From positions 417,054 through 481,053 of the forward strand of contig DASUCV010000018.1 in NCBI GenBank assembly GCA_036275915.1: a stretch of 64,000 bases of DNA. The letters run 5' to 3'. Position numbers and translations under genes: made by a program. The notes under the pieces are model-generated. The model ran no database searches, was not told the DNA's origin, and was given only the letters and a program-made list of their open reading frames with translations. This DNA is from Candidatus Polarisedimenticolaceae bacterium (GTDB lineage: Bacteria; Acidobacteriota; Polarisedimenticolia; Polarisedimenticolales; DASRJG01). Position 1 is the stretch's first letter; the number at the start of each line of letters is the position of its first letter. Below are positions 28,070 to 37,275 of the stretch, piece by piece.

Positions 28070-29197
28070 ATGCCGCTCGGAGCCGTGCTTCTGTTCCTCG
28101 CCGCAGCGCCGAAAGCCGCGCCGCCGAAGAACGACCTCGACCCGGTCGTCGTGGAGGCCGTTCGCCTCTACGACCAGGGAAACTACGAGGACGCCAAGCG
28201 CGATCTGGAAGGGCTCGACGCCGCCGGCGCCGCCGATGGGCCCCTCCTCTATCGCCTCTTCTTCTGCCAGCGCGCGACGGGAAACGAAGAGGCGGCCCAA
28301 GCCGCTCTCAAGCGCGCCGCGACCGCGCTCGAGGCCGAACTGCCGCACGCGACGAGCCTCGACACGCCGTTCTACCTCGCGAATGCCTACGCGAACCTCA
28401 ACCGGACGGCCGAGGCCGGGAACGTCGCGCGGTCCGCGATCGACAGCGTCGAGAAGAAGAAGCTCAAGGTTCCCGAGACGCCGATCGGCCTCTTCCAGCT
28501 CGGCAAGCTCTATCAGGACGCGGGGCGCGCCGGCGACGCCTCGAGCTACTACACGAAGGCGCTCGCGGGCTTCGACCTCAAGGACGGACGGTACGCCGGG
28601 AACGCGCGCTGGGCCCTGCGCTACGTCGGCAACACCGCGTTCGCGCGCGGCGACTTCAAGGCGTCCGAGGATGCGTTCGCGAAGCTCACCGCGATGGGAG
28701 GTGCGCTCCCCGCGGACTGGAGCGCGCTCGCGACCGCGCGCGTCCGCTCGGGCCGGTATGCCGATGCGTCCGTGGCGTGGAAGTCGGCGGTGAAGCTCGA
28801 CCCGGCCAACGCGGACGACGCCAACTACAGCGGCCGTCTCGCCGACGTCGCGTCGAGGATCGGTCCCCTTCCCGCCGCGGACGGCACGGGCGCCGCGTTC
28901 GCCGGCATGCCGCAGACCGGCCTCGAGGCGGTCTTGAAGGATCAGGCCGCGGCGGCGCGGGCGCTCCGGACCCAGGCCGACGGCGCGATGCATGCCGGCG
29001 GCGCCGCGAAGCCGCTCGACAAGAAGCTGCGCGCCGAGCTGGACGGCAAGCTCCTCGCCGCGCGGAAGATCTTCGTCGCCGCGGGGCTCGAGTACAGCGT
29101 GCGGCACCTGCCGATCCGGGAAACGGCGTTCCGCGAGGGGTACGCGGTGCTCATCTTCCAGGACAGCGAGTGGACGCTCCCGGCCGACCCGTCATAG
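28070..29197 (+). CDS. TPR-repeat exported protein
   Basis: A 375-residue protein with a short hydrophobic leader (MPLGAVLLFLAAAPKAA) and several TPR-like helical pairs (VVEAVRLYDQGNYEDAKRDL, LFQLGKLYQDAGRAGDASSY, VGNTAFARGDFKASEDAFAK). The C-terminal 90 residues have no recognised domain. The ATG is preceded by a strong GGAGGAGG. It diverges from lolA, with the heptamer repeat between them, and its stop overlaps the DUF4870-like gene by six bases. Function unknown. Confidence 0.8.
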   Translation: MPLGAVLLFLAAAPKAAPPKNDLDPVVVEAVRLYDQGNYEDAKRDLEGLDAAGAADGPLLYRLFFCQRATGNEEAAQAALKRAATALEAELPHATSLDTPFYLANAYANLNRTAEAGNVARSAIDSVEKKKLKVPETPIGLFQLGKLYQDAGRAGDASSYYTKALAGFDLKDGRYAGNARWALRYVGNTAFARGDFKASEDAFAKLTAMGGALPADWSALATARVRSGRYADASVAWKSAVKLDPANADDANYSGRLADVASRIGPLPAADGTGAAFAGMPQTGLEAVLKDQAAAARALRTQADGAMHAGGAAKPLDKKLRAELDGKLLAARKIFVAAGLEYSVRHLPIRETAFREGYAVLIFQDSEWTLPADPS

Positions 29198-29551
29198 CTC
29201 GTCGGCGAGATCGCCCAGGAGCGGCACCTTGAACCGCTCCCCTTCGAGCGCGCGGACGATGCAGAGGAAGACGACGAGCACGACGCCGAGACCGGTCAAC
29301 GCGGCGGTCCCCTCGAAGAGAGCGCCGAGCAGCGCCCACAGCTTCGCGCGAATGAGCAGATAGATCCCCCGCGCGACGATCCAGAGCCCCGCCACGGTGA
29401 GGGAGAGCAGCACGCCCTGCTTCGCGTGCCATTTGACGAACTCCTTGCGCCCCGCGACGAGGGAGAAGAGTCCGAGCGGCCCGAGGTAGGCGAACACGAG
29501 CAGCAGCCGGTCCTGATCGGTCAATTCCTGCGTCAGATGCGTCTGCTCCAC
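29192..29551 (-). CDS. DUF4870-like small membrane protein
   Basis: A 119-residue protein with three predicted membrane helices (around FAYLGPLGLFSLVAG, GVLLSLTVAGLWIVARGIYL and ALTGLGVVLVVFLCIV) and the sequence KEFVKWHAKQGVLLSL, typical of the DUF4870/Tic20-like family. The GTG at 29551 is chosen because TG-T-TATAAA lies only seven bases upstream, which predicts an almost leaderless transcript. It converges on the TPR gene (six-base overlap) and diverges from mutS. Function unknown. Confidence 0.8.
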   Translation of the reverse strand: MEQTHLTQELTDQDRLLLVFAYLGPLGLFSLVAGRKEFVKWHAKQGVLLSLTVAGLWIVARGIYLLIRAKLWALLGALFEGTAALTGLGVVLVVFLCIVRALEGERFKVPLLGDLADEL

Positions 29552-29557
29552 GCCCGG

Positions 29558-29583
29558 GTTTATAACACGCCGGCCTGTATACT
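29558..29583. promoter_or_regulatory. Back-to-back -10 elements for mutS and the DUF4870-like gene
   Basis: Plus strand: TATACT at 29578-29583 lies ten bases before the mutS ATG (29594). Minus strand: an extended -10, TGTTATAAA, ends seven bases before the GTG at 29551. Neither has a convincing -35. If used, both transcripts begin within a few bases of their start codons. Confidence 0.45.
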
Positions 29584-29593
29584 TCGCGCGCCC

Positions 29594-32245
29594 ATGCAGG
29601 ACGCGGCGACCGTCACCCCGATGTTCCGGCAGTACCGCGCGCTCAAGGGGGAGAACCCCGGCGCGATCCTCCTGTTCCGCATGGGCGATTTCTACGAGAT
29701 GTTCTTCGAGGACGCGGAGGTCGCGTCCAAGACCCTCGAGCTGACGCTCACCGCGCGCGGCAAGGGGACCGCGAACGTCGCTCCGATGTGCGGCTTCCCG
29801 CATCACCAGCTCGACGGCTACGCGGCGCGGCTCGTGCGCTCGGGACATCGCGTGGCGGTCTGCGAGCAGGTCGAGGACCCCAAGACGGCGAAGGGGCTCG
29901 TCCGCCGCGAGGTGGTGCGCGTCGTCACACCGGGGACGATCGACGACCCGGGCGTGGTCCCGCCTCACGCCAACGTCTGGATCGCGGCCACCGCGGCGTT
30001 CGACCGGCGCGTCGGCGCGGCGTTCCTCGACGCGTCGACCGGGGAGTTCCTCGCCTGGGAAGCCGACGGTCCCGGCGCATGGGAGGCGTGGCGCGAGCGC
30101 ATGGAGGCGTTCGGCCCGCGAGAGATCGTCCGGCCCGACGACCTCGCGTGGCCGGAGAACGCGCGCGGTGCCGTCGACTGCCCCGACTCTCCGATCGACG
30201 CGTACCCATTCGGACCGTCGGTCGCGGGGGAGATCCTCAAGCGGCATTTCAGCGTCGCCTCGCTCGACGGCTACGGCCTGAGCGCGAAGCCCGCCGCTAC
30301 CGCGGCGGCAGGCGGCCTCCTCACCTACGTGCGCGACACGATGCGCAGCGGCCTCGCGCACGTCGACGGTCTCGCCTACCACGACCCCGCGCTCCATCTC
30401 GTCATCGACGCCGCGAGCGCGCGCAACCTCGAGATCGAGCGCAGCCTGCGGGACGGGGCGCGCGCCGGTTCGCTCGTGGGAGCGGTCGATCGCACCGTCA
30501 CCGCTCCCGGTGCGCGGCTCCTCCGGAGCTGGCTCGCAGCACCGCTCCGCGATCCGGCAGCGATCCGGGAACGGCACGAGGCGGTCGAGGAGCTGGCCGT
30601 GCACCCGCGCCTGCGCGCCGAAGTCCGGTCGGCGCTCGACGGGACGCACGACATCGAGCGCCTGCTCGCCCGCGCCGTCGCCGGGACGGCGGGTGCCCGC
30701 GATCTCCTGGCGCTCGCCGCGTCGCTCGAGCGCCTGCCGGCGCTCGTCGGCGCGTTGGCGCCGGCGTCGTCGCCGCTCCTTCGGGAGATCGCGGCCGCCG
30801 ATCCCTGCGCCGCCATCGCCCTTCGCCTTCGCTCGGGTCTCGCCGACGACCCGCCCGCGGGCTTGCGTGAAGGCGGCCTCATCAAGGACGGACACGACGT
30901 GGAGCTCGACGAGCTGCGCGCGATCCGCCGCGACGGGCGCGAGAGCATCGCGGCGATCGAGACCCAAGAGCGCGAGGCCTCCGGGATCGCATCGCTCAAG
31001 GTGCGCTACAACCGGATCTTCGGCTACTCGATCGAGGTCTCGAAGGCCAACCTCCACCTCGTCCCGCCCCACTACGAGCGCAAGCAGACGATCGCCGGAG
31101 GCGAGCGCTTCGTGACGGCCGATCTCAAGAGCTACGAGGCGAAGGTCCTCGGCGCGCAGGAGCGGATCGAGGGGCTCGAGTACGAGCTGTTCGTCGCGCT
31201 ACGCCAGGAGGCGGCCGCCGCCGCGCATCCGCAGAAGGCCGCAGCGCGGGCCGCCGCGCGGGCCGACGCGATCGCCTCGTTCGCCGAGCTCGCGGTCGAA
31301 CGCGATTACCGCCGGCCGCGGCTCGTCACCGGTCCGTCCCTCACGATCGTCGGCGGCCGGCACCCGGTCGTCGAGCAGACGCTCATGGACGGCCCGTTCA
31401 CACCGAACGACACGCGCCTCGAGGAGGGCGGAGGCGCGATCGCGATCCTGACCGGCCCGAACATGGGCGGGAAATCGACCTACCTACGCCAGGTCGCGCT
31501 CATCGTGCTCCTCGCGCAGTCGGGCTCGTTCGTGCCGGCCGAGGACGCCGAGATCGGCCTCGTCGACCGGATCTTCTGCCGCGTCGGCGCCTCGGACAAC
31601 CTCGCCGAGGGGCAGAGCACGTTCATGGTCGAGATGGCCGAGACGGCGAACATCCTCCACCACGCGGGCCCGGGTAGCCTCGTGCTCTTGGACGAGATTG
31701 GACGCGGCACCGCGACCTTCGACGGGCTCGCGATCGCGTGGTCGGTCGTCGAGCATCTCCGGCAGATCCCGGGCGGCGCCCCCCGAACCTTATTCGCGAC
31801 GCACTACCACGAGCTCACCGAGCTGGCCTCGCTCTTCCCCGACGTCGTCAACTTGCGCATGGCGGTGCGCGATTGGGGCGAACGCGTGCTCTTCACGCAC
31901 CGGGTCGAGAGCGGAGCGGCCGACCGTTCCTACGGGATCCACGTCGCCCGCCTCGCGGGCGTGCCGCGCCCCGTCGTCGAGCGGGCGGCCGAGATCCTCG
32001 CGAGCCTGGATGACGACGGGGCCGGGGCCGCGCGCGCGCCGAAGAGCACGCGGGCTTCGTGGCAGAACGCGGCCGCCGCGCGCAGGAAGGGGCCCCGCCT
32101 CTTCCCCGTCGAGCCGGAGGTGGGAGCGCGGGATGAGGACGCGGCCGAGATCCTGGAAGCCCTGCGCCTTCAGGACGCTTCGCGGCTCACGCCGCTCGAG
32201 GCGCTCGGCCTCATCGACGCATGGAGCCGGAAGCTTCGCCGCTGA
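29594..32245 (+). CDS. mutS: DNA mismatch repair protein MutS
   Basis: An 883-residue mismatch-recognition ATPase. The mismatch-binding Phe-X-Glu is in RMGDFYEMFFEDA (near residue 30). The ATPase has Walker A GPNMGGKSTYLRQ (about 622), then LAEGQSTFMVEMAE, Walker B LVLLDEIGRGTATFDG and FATHYHEL. The usual STFDG after Walker B is ATFDG, a mild change. It works with MutL, which is absent here. The ATG at 29594 follows a -10-like TATACT by ten bases, so the leader may be only about four bases long. Confidence 0.97.
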   Translation: MQDAATVTPMFRQYRALKGENPGAILLFRMGDFYEMFFEDAEVASKTLELTLTARGKGTANVAPMCGFPHHQLDGYAARLVRSGHRVAVCEQVEDPKTAKGLVRREVVRVVTPGTIDDPGVVPPHANVWIAATAAFDRRVGAAFLDASTGEFLAWEADGPGAWEAWRERMEAFGPREIVRPDDLAWPENARGAVDCPDSPIDAYPFGPSVAGEILKRHFSVASLDGYGLSAKPAATAAAGGLLTYVRDTMRSGLAHVDGLAYHDPALHLVIDAASARNLEIERSLRDGARAGSLVGAVDRTVTAPGARLLRSWLAAPLRDPAAIRERHEAVEELAVHPRLRAEVRSALDGTHDIERLLARAVAGTAGARDLLALAASLERLPALVGALAPASSPLLREIAAADPCAAIALRLRSGLADDPPAGLREGGLIKDGHDVELDELRAIRRDGRESIAAIETQEREASGIASLKVRYNRIFGYSIEVSKANLHLVPPHYERKQTIAGGERFVTADLKSYEAKVLGAQERIEGLEYELFVALRQEAAAAAHPQKAAARAAARADAIASFAELAVERDYRRPRLVTGPSLTIVGGRHPVVEQTLMDGPFTPNDTRLEEGGGAIAILTGPNMGGKSTYLRQVALIVLLAQSGSFVPAEDAEIGLVDRIFCRVGASDNLAEGQSTFMVEMAETANILHHAGPGSLVLLDEIGRGTATFDGLAIAWSVVEHLRQIPGGAPRTLFATHYHELTELASLFPDVVNLRMAVRDWGERVLFTHRVESGAADRSYGIHVARLAGVPRPVVERAAEILASLDDDGAGAARAPKSTRASWQNAAAARRKGPRLFPVEPEVGARDEDAAEILEALRLQDASRLTPLEALGLIDAWSRKLRR

Positions 32246-32252
32246 TCCGGAC

Positions 32253-32588
32253 TCAGTAGGACGCGATGGCCGGCTGCTCCTCCGAGAAGATCTCGAACAC
32301 CTCCCAGAGCTTCGTGAGCTGGAGGAGATCCTCGACCTTACCCGAGGGGCGCAGCAGCTTGACCGTCCCGCCCTTTTCTCTCGCGCGCTTGAAGCACGCG
32401 ACGAGCTCGCCGATCCCCGCCGAGTCCATGTAGGAGACTTTCTCGAGGTTGAGAAGGATCTTCTTGTGTCCGGCCTCGAGAAGCTCGTGGACCTTGTCCC
32501 GGAGCACCACGTCCCCTTCGCCGATCGTGATCTTGCCCGAGAGATCGACCACGGAGATCTGGCCGACCGTGCGCACCGTCGTCTTCAT
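32253..32588 (-). CDS. STAS-domain anti-sigma factor antagonist
   Basis: A 111-residue single STAS domain with the phosphorylatable serine in YMDSAGIGELVACFKRAREK (Ser56), as in SpoIIAA/RsbV. Such proteins, when unphosphorylated, bind an anti-sigma kinase and free its sigma factor. The start overlaps the stop of the kinase-like gene (ATGA), so the two form a two-gene operon. No RsbU-type phosphatase and no sigma factor of that type is adjacent. The only other sigma factor here (11812-12771) is of a different group. Confidence 0.9.
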   Translation of the reverse strand: MKTTVRTVGQISVVDLSGKITIGEGDVVLRDKVHELLEAGHKKILLNLEKVSYMDSAGIGELVACFKRAREKGGTVKLLRPSGKVEDLLQLTKLWEVFEIFSEEQPAIASY

Positions 32589-33037
32589 CGCTCGCTTCCT
32601 CCGTTGACCTTCGCCCTTCGACCGTGCTTCTTCGTGAGCGTCACTTCCATCCCGCGCCCTTCGCGATACTTGAAATCGACGTTGTCGACGAACGCCCGGA
32701 TCAGCAGGATCCCGCGGCCCGACGTCTGGAGCAAATTGCTCTCGGCCGTCGGGTCGGGCGTCGCCTGAGGGTCGAAGCCGGTTCCCTCGTCGCGGACGCG
32801 CGCGACGATCGACGCCGGCTTCGCGCGGAGCAGCACGTCGACCTTCCGGGTGGCGTCCATGCGGTTGCCGTGGCGGATCGCGTTGATGACCGCCTCGCGC
32901 ACCGCGATCCCGACGTTCAACGCGTCGTCCTCCTCGAACCCGGCGACCCCCGCCATGTGCTCGGAGGCCGCGTGCACGATATCGACAAGCCGGACTTCGC
33001 TCGAAAGCACGAGTCGCACCGTGGTCGCTGCCGCCAT
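32585..33037 (-). CDS. Anti-sigma regulatory factor (RsbW-type serine kinase)
   Basis: A 150-residue GHKL ATPase-domain protein with the N-box VREAVINAIRHGNRMD, the G1 box VRDEGTGFDP and the G2 segment TSGRGILLIRAF. It should phosphorylate the STAS partner and bind a sigma factor or another target. I chose ATG 33037 because it gives the normal family length; a TTG at 33118 would add 27 residues without homology. No ribosome-binding site is strong for either. Confidence 0.88.
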   Translation of the reverse strand: MAAATTVRLVLSSEVRLVDIVHAASEHMAGVAGFEEDDALNVGIAVREAVINAIRHGNRMDATRKVDVLLRAKPASIVARVRDEGTGFDPQATPDPTAESNLLQTSGRGILLIRAFVDNVDFKYREGRGMEVTLTKKHGRRAKVNGGSER

Positions 33038-33146
33038 CACCGGTCCCGGGAAGTCGTTCCGTCTGTTCGAGCGCCGTTCAAGACGTGGCAGGATAGCCAC
33101 GCCGCCCGTCTCCGTCAACGTGAAGAAAGCGGAGAATCCGCCGCAA

Positions 33147-34142
33147 TTACACCCAGCGGAGGACCGTGGAGGCCCACGTCAGGCCCGCGCCGAACCCTGT
33201 CATGAGGACGTTCATCCCCGATGAGATACGGCCGTCCTTGACCGCCTCGTCGAGGGCGATCGGGATCGTCGCCGCGGCGGTGTTCGCGAACCGGTCGAGG
33301 GTCACGAGCGTGCGATCCCTCGGGATGCCGAGGCGCTCGAGGCCCGCGTCGATGATCCGCAGGTTCGCCTGGTGCGGGATGAAGAGATCGACCTCCTCGA
33401 TCGGGAGGCCCGCCTGGGCGAGCGCATGGCGCGACGCCTGGACCATCGCGTCGACGCCGAACCGGAAGAGGCTCGGGCCGTCCATCTTGATGTAGTGCTC
33501 GCGCGCCTCGACCGTCTCGAACGTCGCGGGCCGCTTGCTGCCGCCGGCCGGCATGAAGAACAGCGGTCCGCCGCCGCCGTCGGCCCCCATGTGGAAGCCG
33601 AGGAGCCCCGCCCCGTGGTTGACGCGGCCGACGACGACGGCGCCGGCTCCATCGCCGAAGAGCGGCGTCACCTTCTGGTCCTTCGGGTCGACGATGGTCG
33701 AGTTGACGTCCGACGCGACGACGAGGGCGTGGCGGATTCCGCCTCCCGCGACGAACTGCGCGGCGGTGACGAGCGCGTAGACGAACCCCGAGCAGGCGGC
33801 CTGGAGGTCGAACGCCGCCGCCGGCTTCGCGCCGATCCGGTCCTGGATGAGACACGCGGTCGACGGAAAGGCCATGTCCGGGGTGTAGGTCGCGCAGATG
33901 ATGAGATCGATGTCCTTCGCCGCGAGCCCCGCCGCCTCGAGGGCGCGCAGGGCCGCCACGACGCCGAGGTCGGAAGCGCCGGTGCCCGGCTCGGCGAACC
34001 GCCGCTCGCGGATCCCGGTGCGCGTGAGGATCCATTCCTCGGAGCATCCGAAGCGGTCGGCGAGCTCCTTGTTGTCCAGCACGCGCTCGGGGAGGAACGC
34101 ACCGGTTCCCAAGACTCCGGCCCGGCTCGGTCCTTCGGTCAA
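33147..34142 (-). CDS. fabH: Beta-ketoacyl-ACP synthase III
   Basis: A 331-residue initiating condensing enzyme of fatty-acid synthesis. The catalytic triad is present: Cys117 in LQAACSGFVYAL, His257 in FIPHQANLRII and Asn287 in DRFANTAAATIP. It joins an acyl-CoA primer to malonyl-ACP. The likely start is a TTG at 34142 with GGGGAGA about ten bases upstream. No other fab or plsX gene is adjacent; its neighbours are the secreted FG-GAP genes upstream and the anti-sigma pair downstream. Confidence 0.93.
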   Translation of the reverse strand: MTEGPSRAGVLGTGAFLPERVLDNKELADRFGCSEEWILTRTGIRERRFAEPGTGASDLGVVAALRALEAAGLAAKDIDLIICATYTPDMAFPSTACLIQDRIGAKPAAAFDLQAACSGFVYALVTAAQFVAGGGIRHALVVASDVNSTIVDPKDQKVTPLFGDGAGAVVVGRVNHGAGLLGFHMGADGGGGPLFFMPAGGSKRPATFETVEAREHYIKMDGPSLFRFGVDAMVQASRHALAQAGLPIEEVDLFIPHQANLRIIDAGLERLGIPRDRTLVTLDRFANTAAATIPIALDEAVKDGRISSGMNVLMTGFGAGLTWASTVLRWV

Positions 34143-34165
34143 CGTCCGTCTCCCCGCGAAAGCGC

Positions 34166-35707
34166 CTACTTGTAGCGGATGGGCTCCGCCGACGCAAGGG
34201 AGGCGCCGCCGGCCTTGCGGAATCGCACGATCGTCGCGCGTCCCCCGCCCCCGGCGTTTCCGACGAAGAGCATTTCCGCTTGCCCGTCCCCATCGAGATC
34301 CGCCGGGCGCGGCGCCCCGTAGCCGGGCTCGCCGTGGAAGACACGGAGCCCGCCGAGCGAGAAATCGACCTCGGTCGCGTTCGCTCCCGGCCGGTTCTCT
34401 TGCAGGCTGACGCGGCGCGATGGAGTCGAGGCGACGGGACGCTTCATCGGCTCGGCGGTCCCCGGGTAGACGAGGATGGATGTCTTCGTCAGCACGGCGA
34501 GGTCGGGACGCCCGTCACCGTCGAGGTCGCGGCCGAACGAGAGTACGCCCTCGTCGGCGTCCTCGACGGTGATCTCGGTCGTCCGCCTCTTGCCCAGGCC
34601 GCCCGTACCGTCGCCCGGATAGACCTCGAGCGCCGCGATCGAGTGCGTGAGCCCCTTCCAGTACCCGATCACGAGATCGTCCTTCCCGTCGCGGTCGAGG
34701 TCGGTGACGACCGGATAGGCGAACTGCCAGATGTTGAGCCCCGTCGTGAGCGCGATGCGCGGCGAGGCGCCGACGCGCGTGCGGTCCGCGGCGAGATCGA
34801 AGACGCGGAGCGTCTTCTCCGCGAAGAGGCTCAGCTTCTCGGCCGACATCGTGAGCGCGATCCACACGACCCGGCCGTCCATGAGCGCGAAGGTGTTGTC
34901 GAGGACGCGCTCCGGCCCCGGGAGCTGCGCCCAGCACTCGAGCGGGTCCGTGGCCGGCTCGAGCAGCGTCGTGCGGACGCGCGTGCTTCCGGCCGGCTCG
35001 GGCTCGGTCGCGAACGACCGGCCGATCGCATGGACCGCCGGCGTCTCGATCCGGGTCGAGCGTGGGCCCGGAACGATGCGCACGGGGAGCGCCGACGACG
35101 CGGCGATGCGCCAGGCTCCGGTCTCGCCGCGCCCGTACGTGCGAAGCTCGCCGGGGAGCACGACCCGGAGACGATCGTCCGGCGCATCCGCGTCGGCACC
35201 TTGCCGCGCGTTGCCCAGCGTCCAGGTGACGTCCGCGTCGGCGATGAGCGGCGTCACCCTGCCGTCGTTGCCGAGTGCGTCGATGCCGCCGTCCCGCACG
35301 AGGACGAGGCGCTCGACGCCGTCGAGGAGAACGGCCTCGAGACGGCCCTGCGGCAGACCCGAGGCGACGAGATCGAGGCGACCTTGCGCCGTCTCGCGCC
35401 ACCGGAAGAGACGCGCCTCGTTCTTCGGCACGCGCGCGGCGGCCTCGTCGACGGTGCACGCCGTCTTCGCGTCGCCGGACTTGGGGCCGATGAGCGTGTA
35501 GAGCGTGCGATGCCCGTCGGCGTCCTTCGGGATCGCCCAGCCGAGGAGCGGCCCGTCCCACGTGAGGTCGACACGGGTTCCGTCGGCCTCGGGGACGACG
35601 GTGGCCGTCACCGATGGAGGCGCCGGCGGCGGCTTGGGCGCCGGTGGCGGCTTCTTCGCCGAAGCAGCCGTCGCCGCGAACAGGACCGCGCACGCGACGC
35701 GCCTCAC
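34166..35707 (-). CDS. Secreted FG-GAP/VCBS repeat protein (second of a pair)
   Basis: A 513-residue exported protein. The signal peptide is about 20 residues (VRRVACAVLFAATAASA), followed by a Pro-rich stretch and an Ig-like start. Calcium-type FG-GAP motifs occur late: DLDRDGKDD, DLDGDGRPD and DLDGDGQAE. Family repeats form beta-propellers, often on the cell surface or periplasm. The GTG at 35707 overlaps the stop of the upstream paralog-like gene (GTGA), so the pair is co-translated. Ligand and function are unknown. Confidence 0.83.
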   Translation of the reverse strand: MRRVACAVLFAATAASAKKPPPAPKPPPAPPSVTATVVPEADGTRVDLTWDGPLLGWAIPKDADGHRTLYTLIGPKSGDAKTACTVDEAAARVPKNEARLFRWRETAQGRLDLVASGLPQGRLEAVLLDGVERLVLVRDGGIDALGNDGRVTPLIADADVTWTLGNARQGADADAPDDRLRVVLPGELRTYGRGETGAWRIAASSALPVRIVPGPRSTRIETPAVHAIGRSFATEPEPAGSTRVRTTLLEPATDPLECWAQLPGPERVLDNTFALMDGRVVWIALTMSAEKLSLFAEKTLRVFDLAADRTRVGASPRIALTTGLNIWQFAYPVVTDLDRDGKDDLVIGYWKGLTHSIAALEVYPGDGTGGLGKRRTTEITVEDADEGVLSFGRDLDGDGRPDLAVLTKTSILVYPGTAEPMKRPVASTPSRRVSLQENRPGANATEVDFSLGGLRVFHGEPGYGAPRPADLDGDGQAEMLFVGNAGGGGRATIVRFRKAGGASLASAEPIRYK

Positions 35708-37266
35708 TTCGGCGTCCCCGAGAGGTAGAGCTCGATCTTCGCGCGCGCCGAGGCGCCCGCCTCGGGGGAATCGAGCGTGCGAGTCACCGCGATGTCGGAG
35801 CGTCCGTCGCCGTCGAAGTCGCGGACGCGCACGAGCATGACGTCCTCGGGCTCGTCCTGGAGCTCGATCGCGAGGTCGGGCTTCTCGGGGTAGCGTCCGC
35901 CGGGCTCGCCGCGGTGGATCGTGATCGTCTTCCCCTTCCCGAGATGGACGAAGTCGATCCGCCCGTCCCCGTCGAAGTCCCCCTGGAACTGCCCGAGCCG
36001 CGAGATCTCGAACCGGTTGAGGTCGAGGTTGAGCTTCTCGTGCAGGACCTGATCGGGCACGAGGTGGAAGCCGCCCTGCGCGTCCTGCGCATAGACGCGG
36101 AAGTCGAGCCCGATCCCGATCTTCTTCGACGTCAGCGCGCGGAGCATCTGCCACATCCCGACGTCGACCGTCACCGTGACGAGATCGCGCCGGCCGTCAC
36201 CGTCGAGGTCGATGAACTGGAGATCGACGCCGTCTTCGAAGGCGCCGGTGAACGCATACCCCTCGGCGTCGAACGTCGTCGCCGCCTGCGCCGGCACGGC
36301 GAGATCGGCGCCGATCGTGTGGACGCCGTAACGCATCTGCGGCTTCATCGCTTCCTTGCGGTCGCTCTTCCCGGTCTCGAGCTGCTCGCGCGTCACGAAC
36401 GACGGCCGGGCTCCCGGTGCGAGCTCGCCGAACCACGCCGCACGGCGTTTCTTGTCGGAAAGGCACCAGACGGTCACCGTTCGGGGCGCGGCGAAGCGCG
36501 CGCCGCCTTCTCCGCGCGCGATGCTCACCTGTCCGGGCCACCCGTCGAGTCCATCCGAGACGAGATCGAGCTTGCCGTCACCGTCGACATCCAGGAACTT
36601 CACGACCGGAACGTTGCGGCGCCCGCCCACGACGACGTCTTCCGGCAAGCGCAAGCGCGTTGCGGCCTTCGCCTCGAACGATCCGTCCTTCGTTCCGCGG
36701 TGGATCGCGATCCCGTCGCGCGCGGGCACGATCGCATCGAGCACGCCGTCCCCGTCGGCGTCCTGCAGGAACTCGAAGCTCGAAAGAAACGTCCGCGCGC
36801 CCTCGAACGCCGACGGTTCGTCGATGAGGCGCGCCGAAGTGAGCGTTCCGTCCGCGGATCCGTCGAGCGCCTCGAGGCCGTCGTCGGTCAGCGCGATCGC
36901 CGCGTGCGGACCGCTTCCCGCGGCGAGCGCGATCCACGATTTAGGCATGTCGAACGCAGGACCGGCCCTGTAGGTCCCATCGGGGCGTGCGAGGAACGGA
37001 AGGATCTTCCGCTCGTCGAAGAGCGCGGGCACGACCTCCGTGACGGCGACCGCGTTCTCGACGCGATCCTTCGCGATCGATCCCCACTGCGTGTACGCGG
37101 TGACGACGAGGAGGTCCTTCCGGCCGTCGCCGTCGAGATCGACGGGGAGGATGAGCGACGGCGGACCGGGAAGGTCGAGATCGACGCGGCGAAGGCTCAG
37201 CTCCTGCGGGCGCGCCGCAACGACGGAGACGGCGAAGAGAGTCGCGGCGAGCGATGCGACGCGCAC
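35704..37266 (-). CDS. Secreted FG-GAP/VCBS repeat protein (first of a pair)
   Basis: A 520-residue exported protein that starts at a GTG (37266) with a signal peptide of about 18 residues (VRVASLAATLFAVSVVAA). Six DxDGDGxxD motifs are visible: DLDGDGRKD, DADGDGVLD, DVDGDGKLD, DLDGDGRRD, DFDGDGRID and DFDGDGRSD. They fit a calcium-binding beta-propeller. It is followed directly by a second FG-GAP protein (GTGA overlap) and preceded by comM nine bases away. The two probably act together outside the cytoplasm; the ligand is unknown. Confidence 0.85.
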   Translation of the reverse strand: MRVASLAATLFAVSVVAARPQELSLRRVDLDLPGPPSLILPVDLDGDGRKDLLVVTAYTQWGSIAKDRVENAVAVTEVVPALFDERKILPFLARPDGTYRAGPAFDMPKSWIALAAGSGPHAAIALTDDGLEALDGSADGTLTSARLIDEPSAFEGARTFLSSFEFLQDADGDGVLDAIVPARDGIAIHRGTKDGSFEAKAATRLRLPEDVVVGGRRNVPVVKFLDVDGDGKLDLVSDGLDGWPGQVSIARGEGGARFAAPRTVTVWCLSDKKRRAAWFGELAPGARPSFVTREQLETGKSDRKEAMKPQMRYGVHTIGADLAVPAQAATTFDAEGYAFTGAFEDGVDLQFIDLDGDGRRDLVTVTVDVGMWQMLRALTSKKIGIGLDFRVYAQDAQGGFHLVPDQVLHEKLNLDLNRFEISRLGQFQGDFDGDGRIDFVHLGKGKTITIHRGEPGGRYPEKPDLAIELQDEPEDVMLVRVRDFDGDGRSDIAVTRTLDSPEAGASARAKIELYLSGTPK

Positions 37267-37275
37267 CGCGGCACC

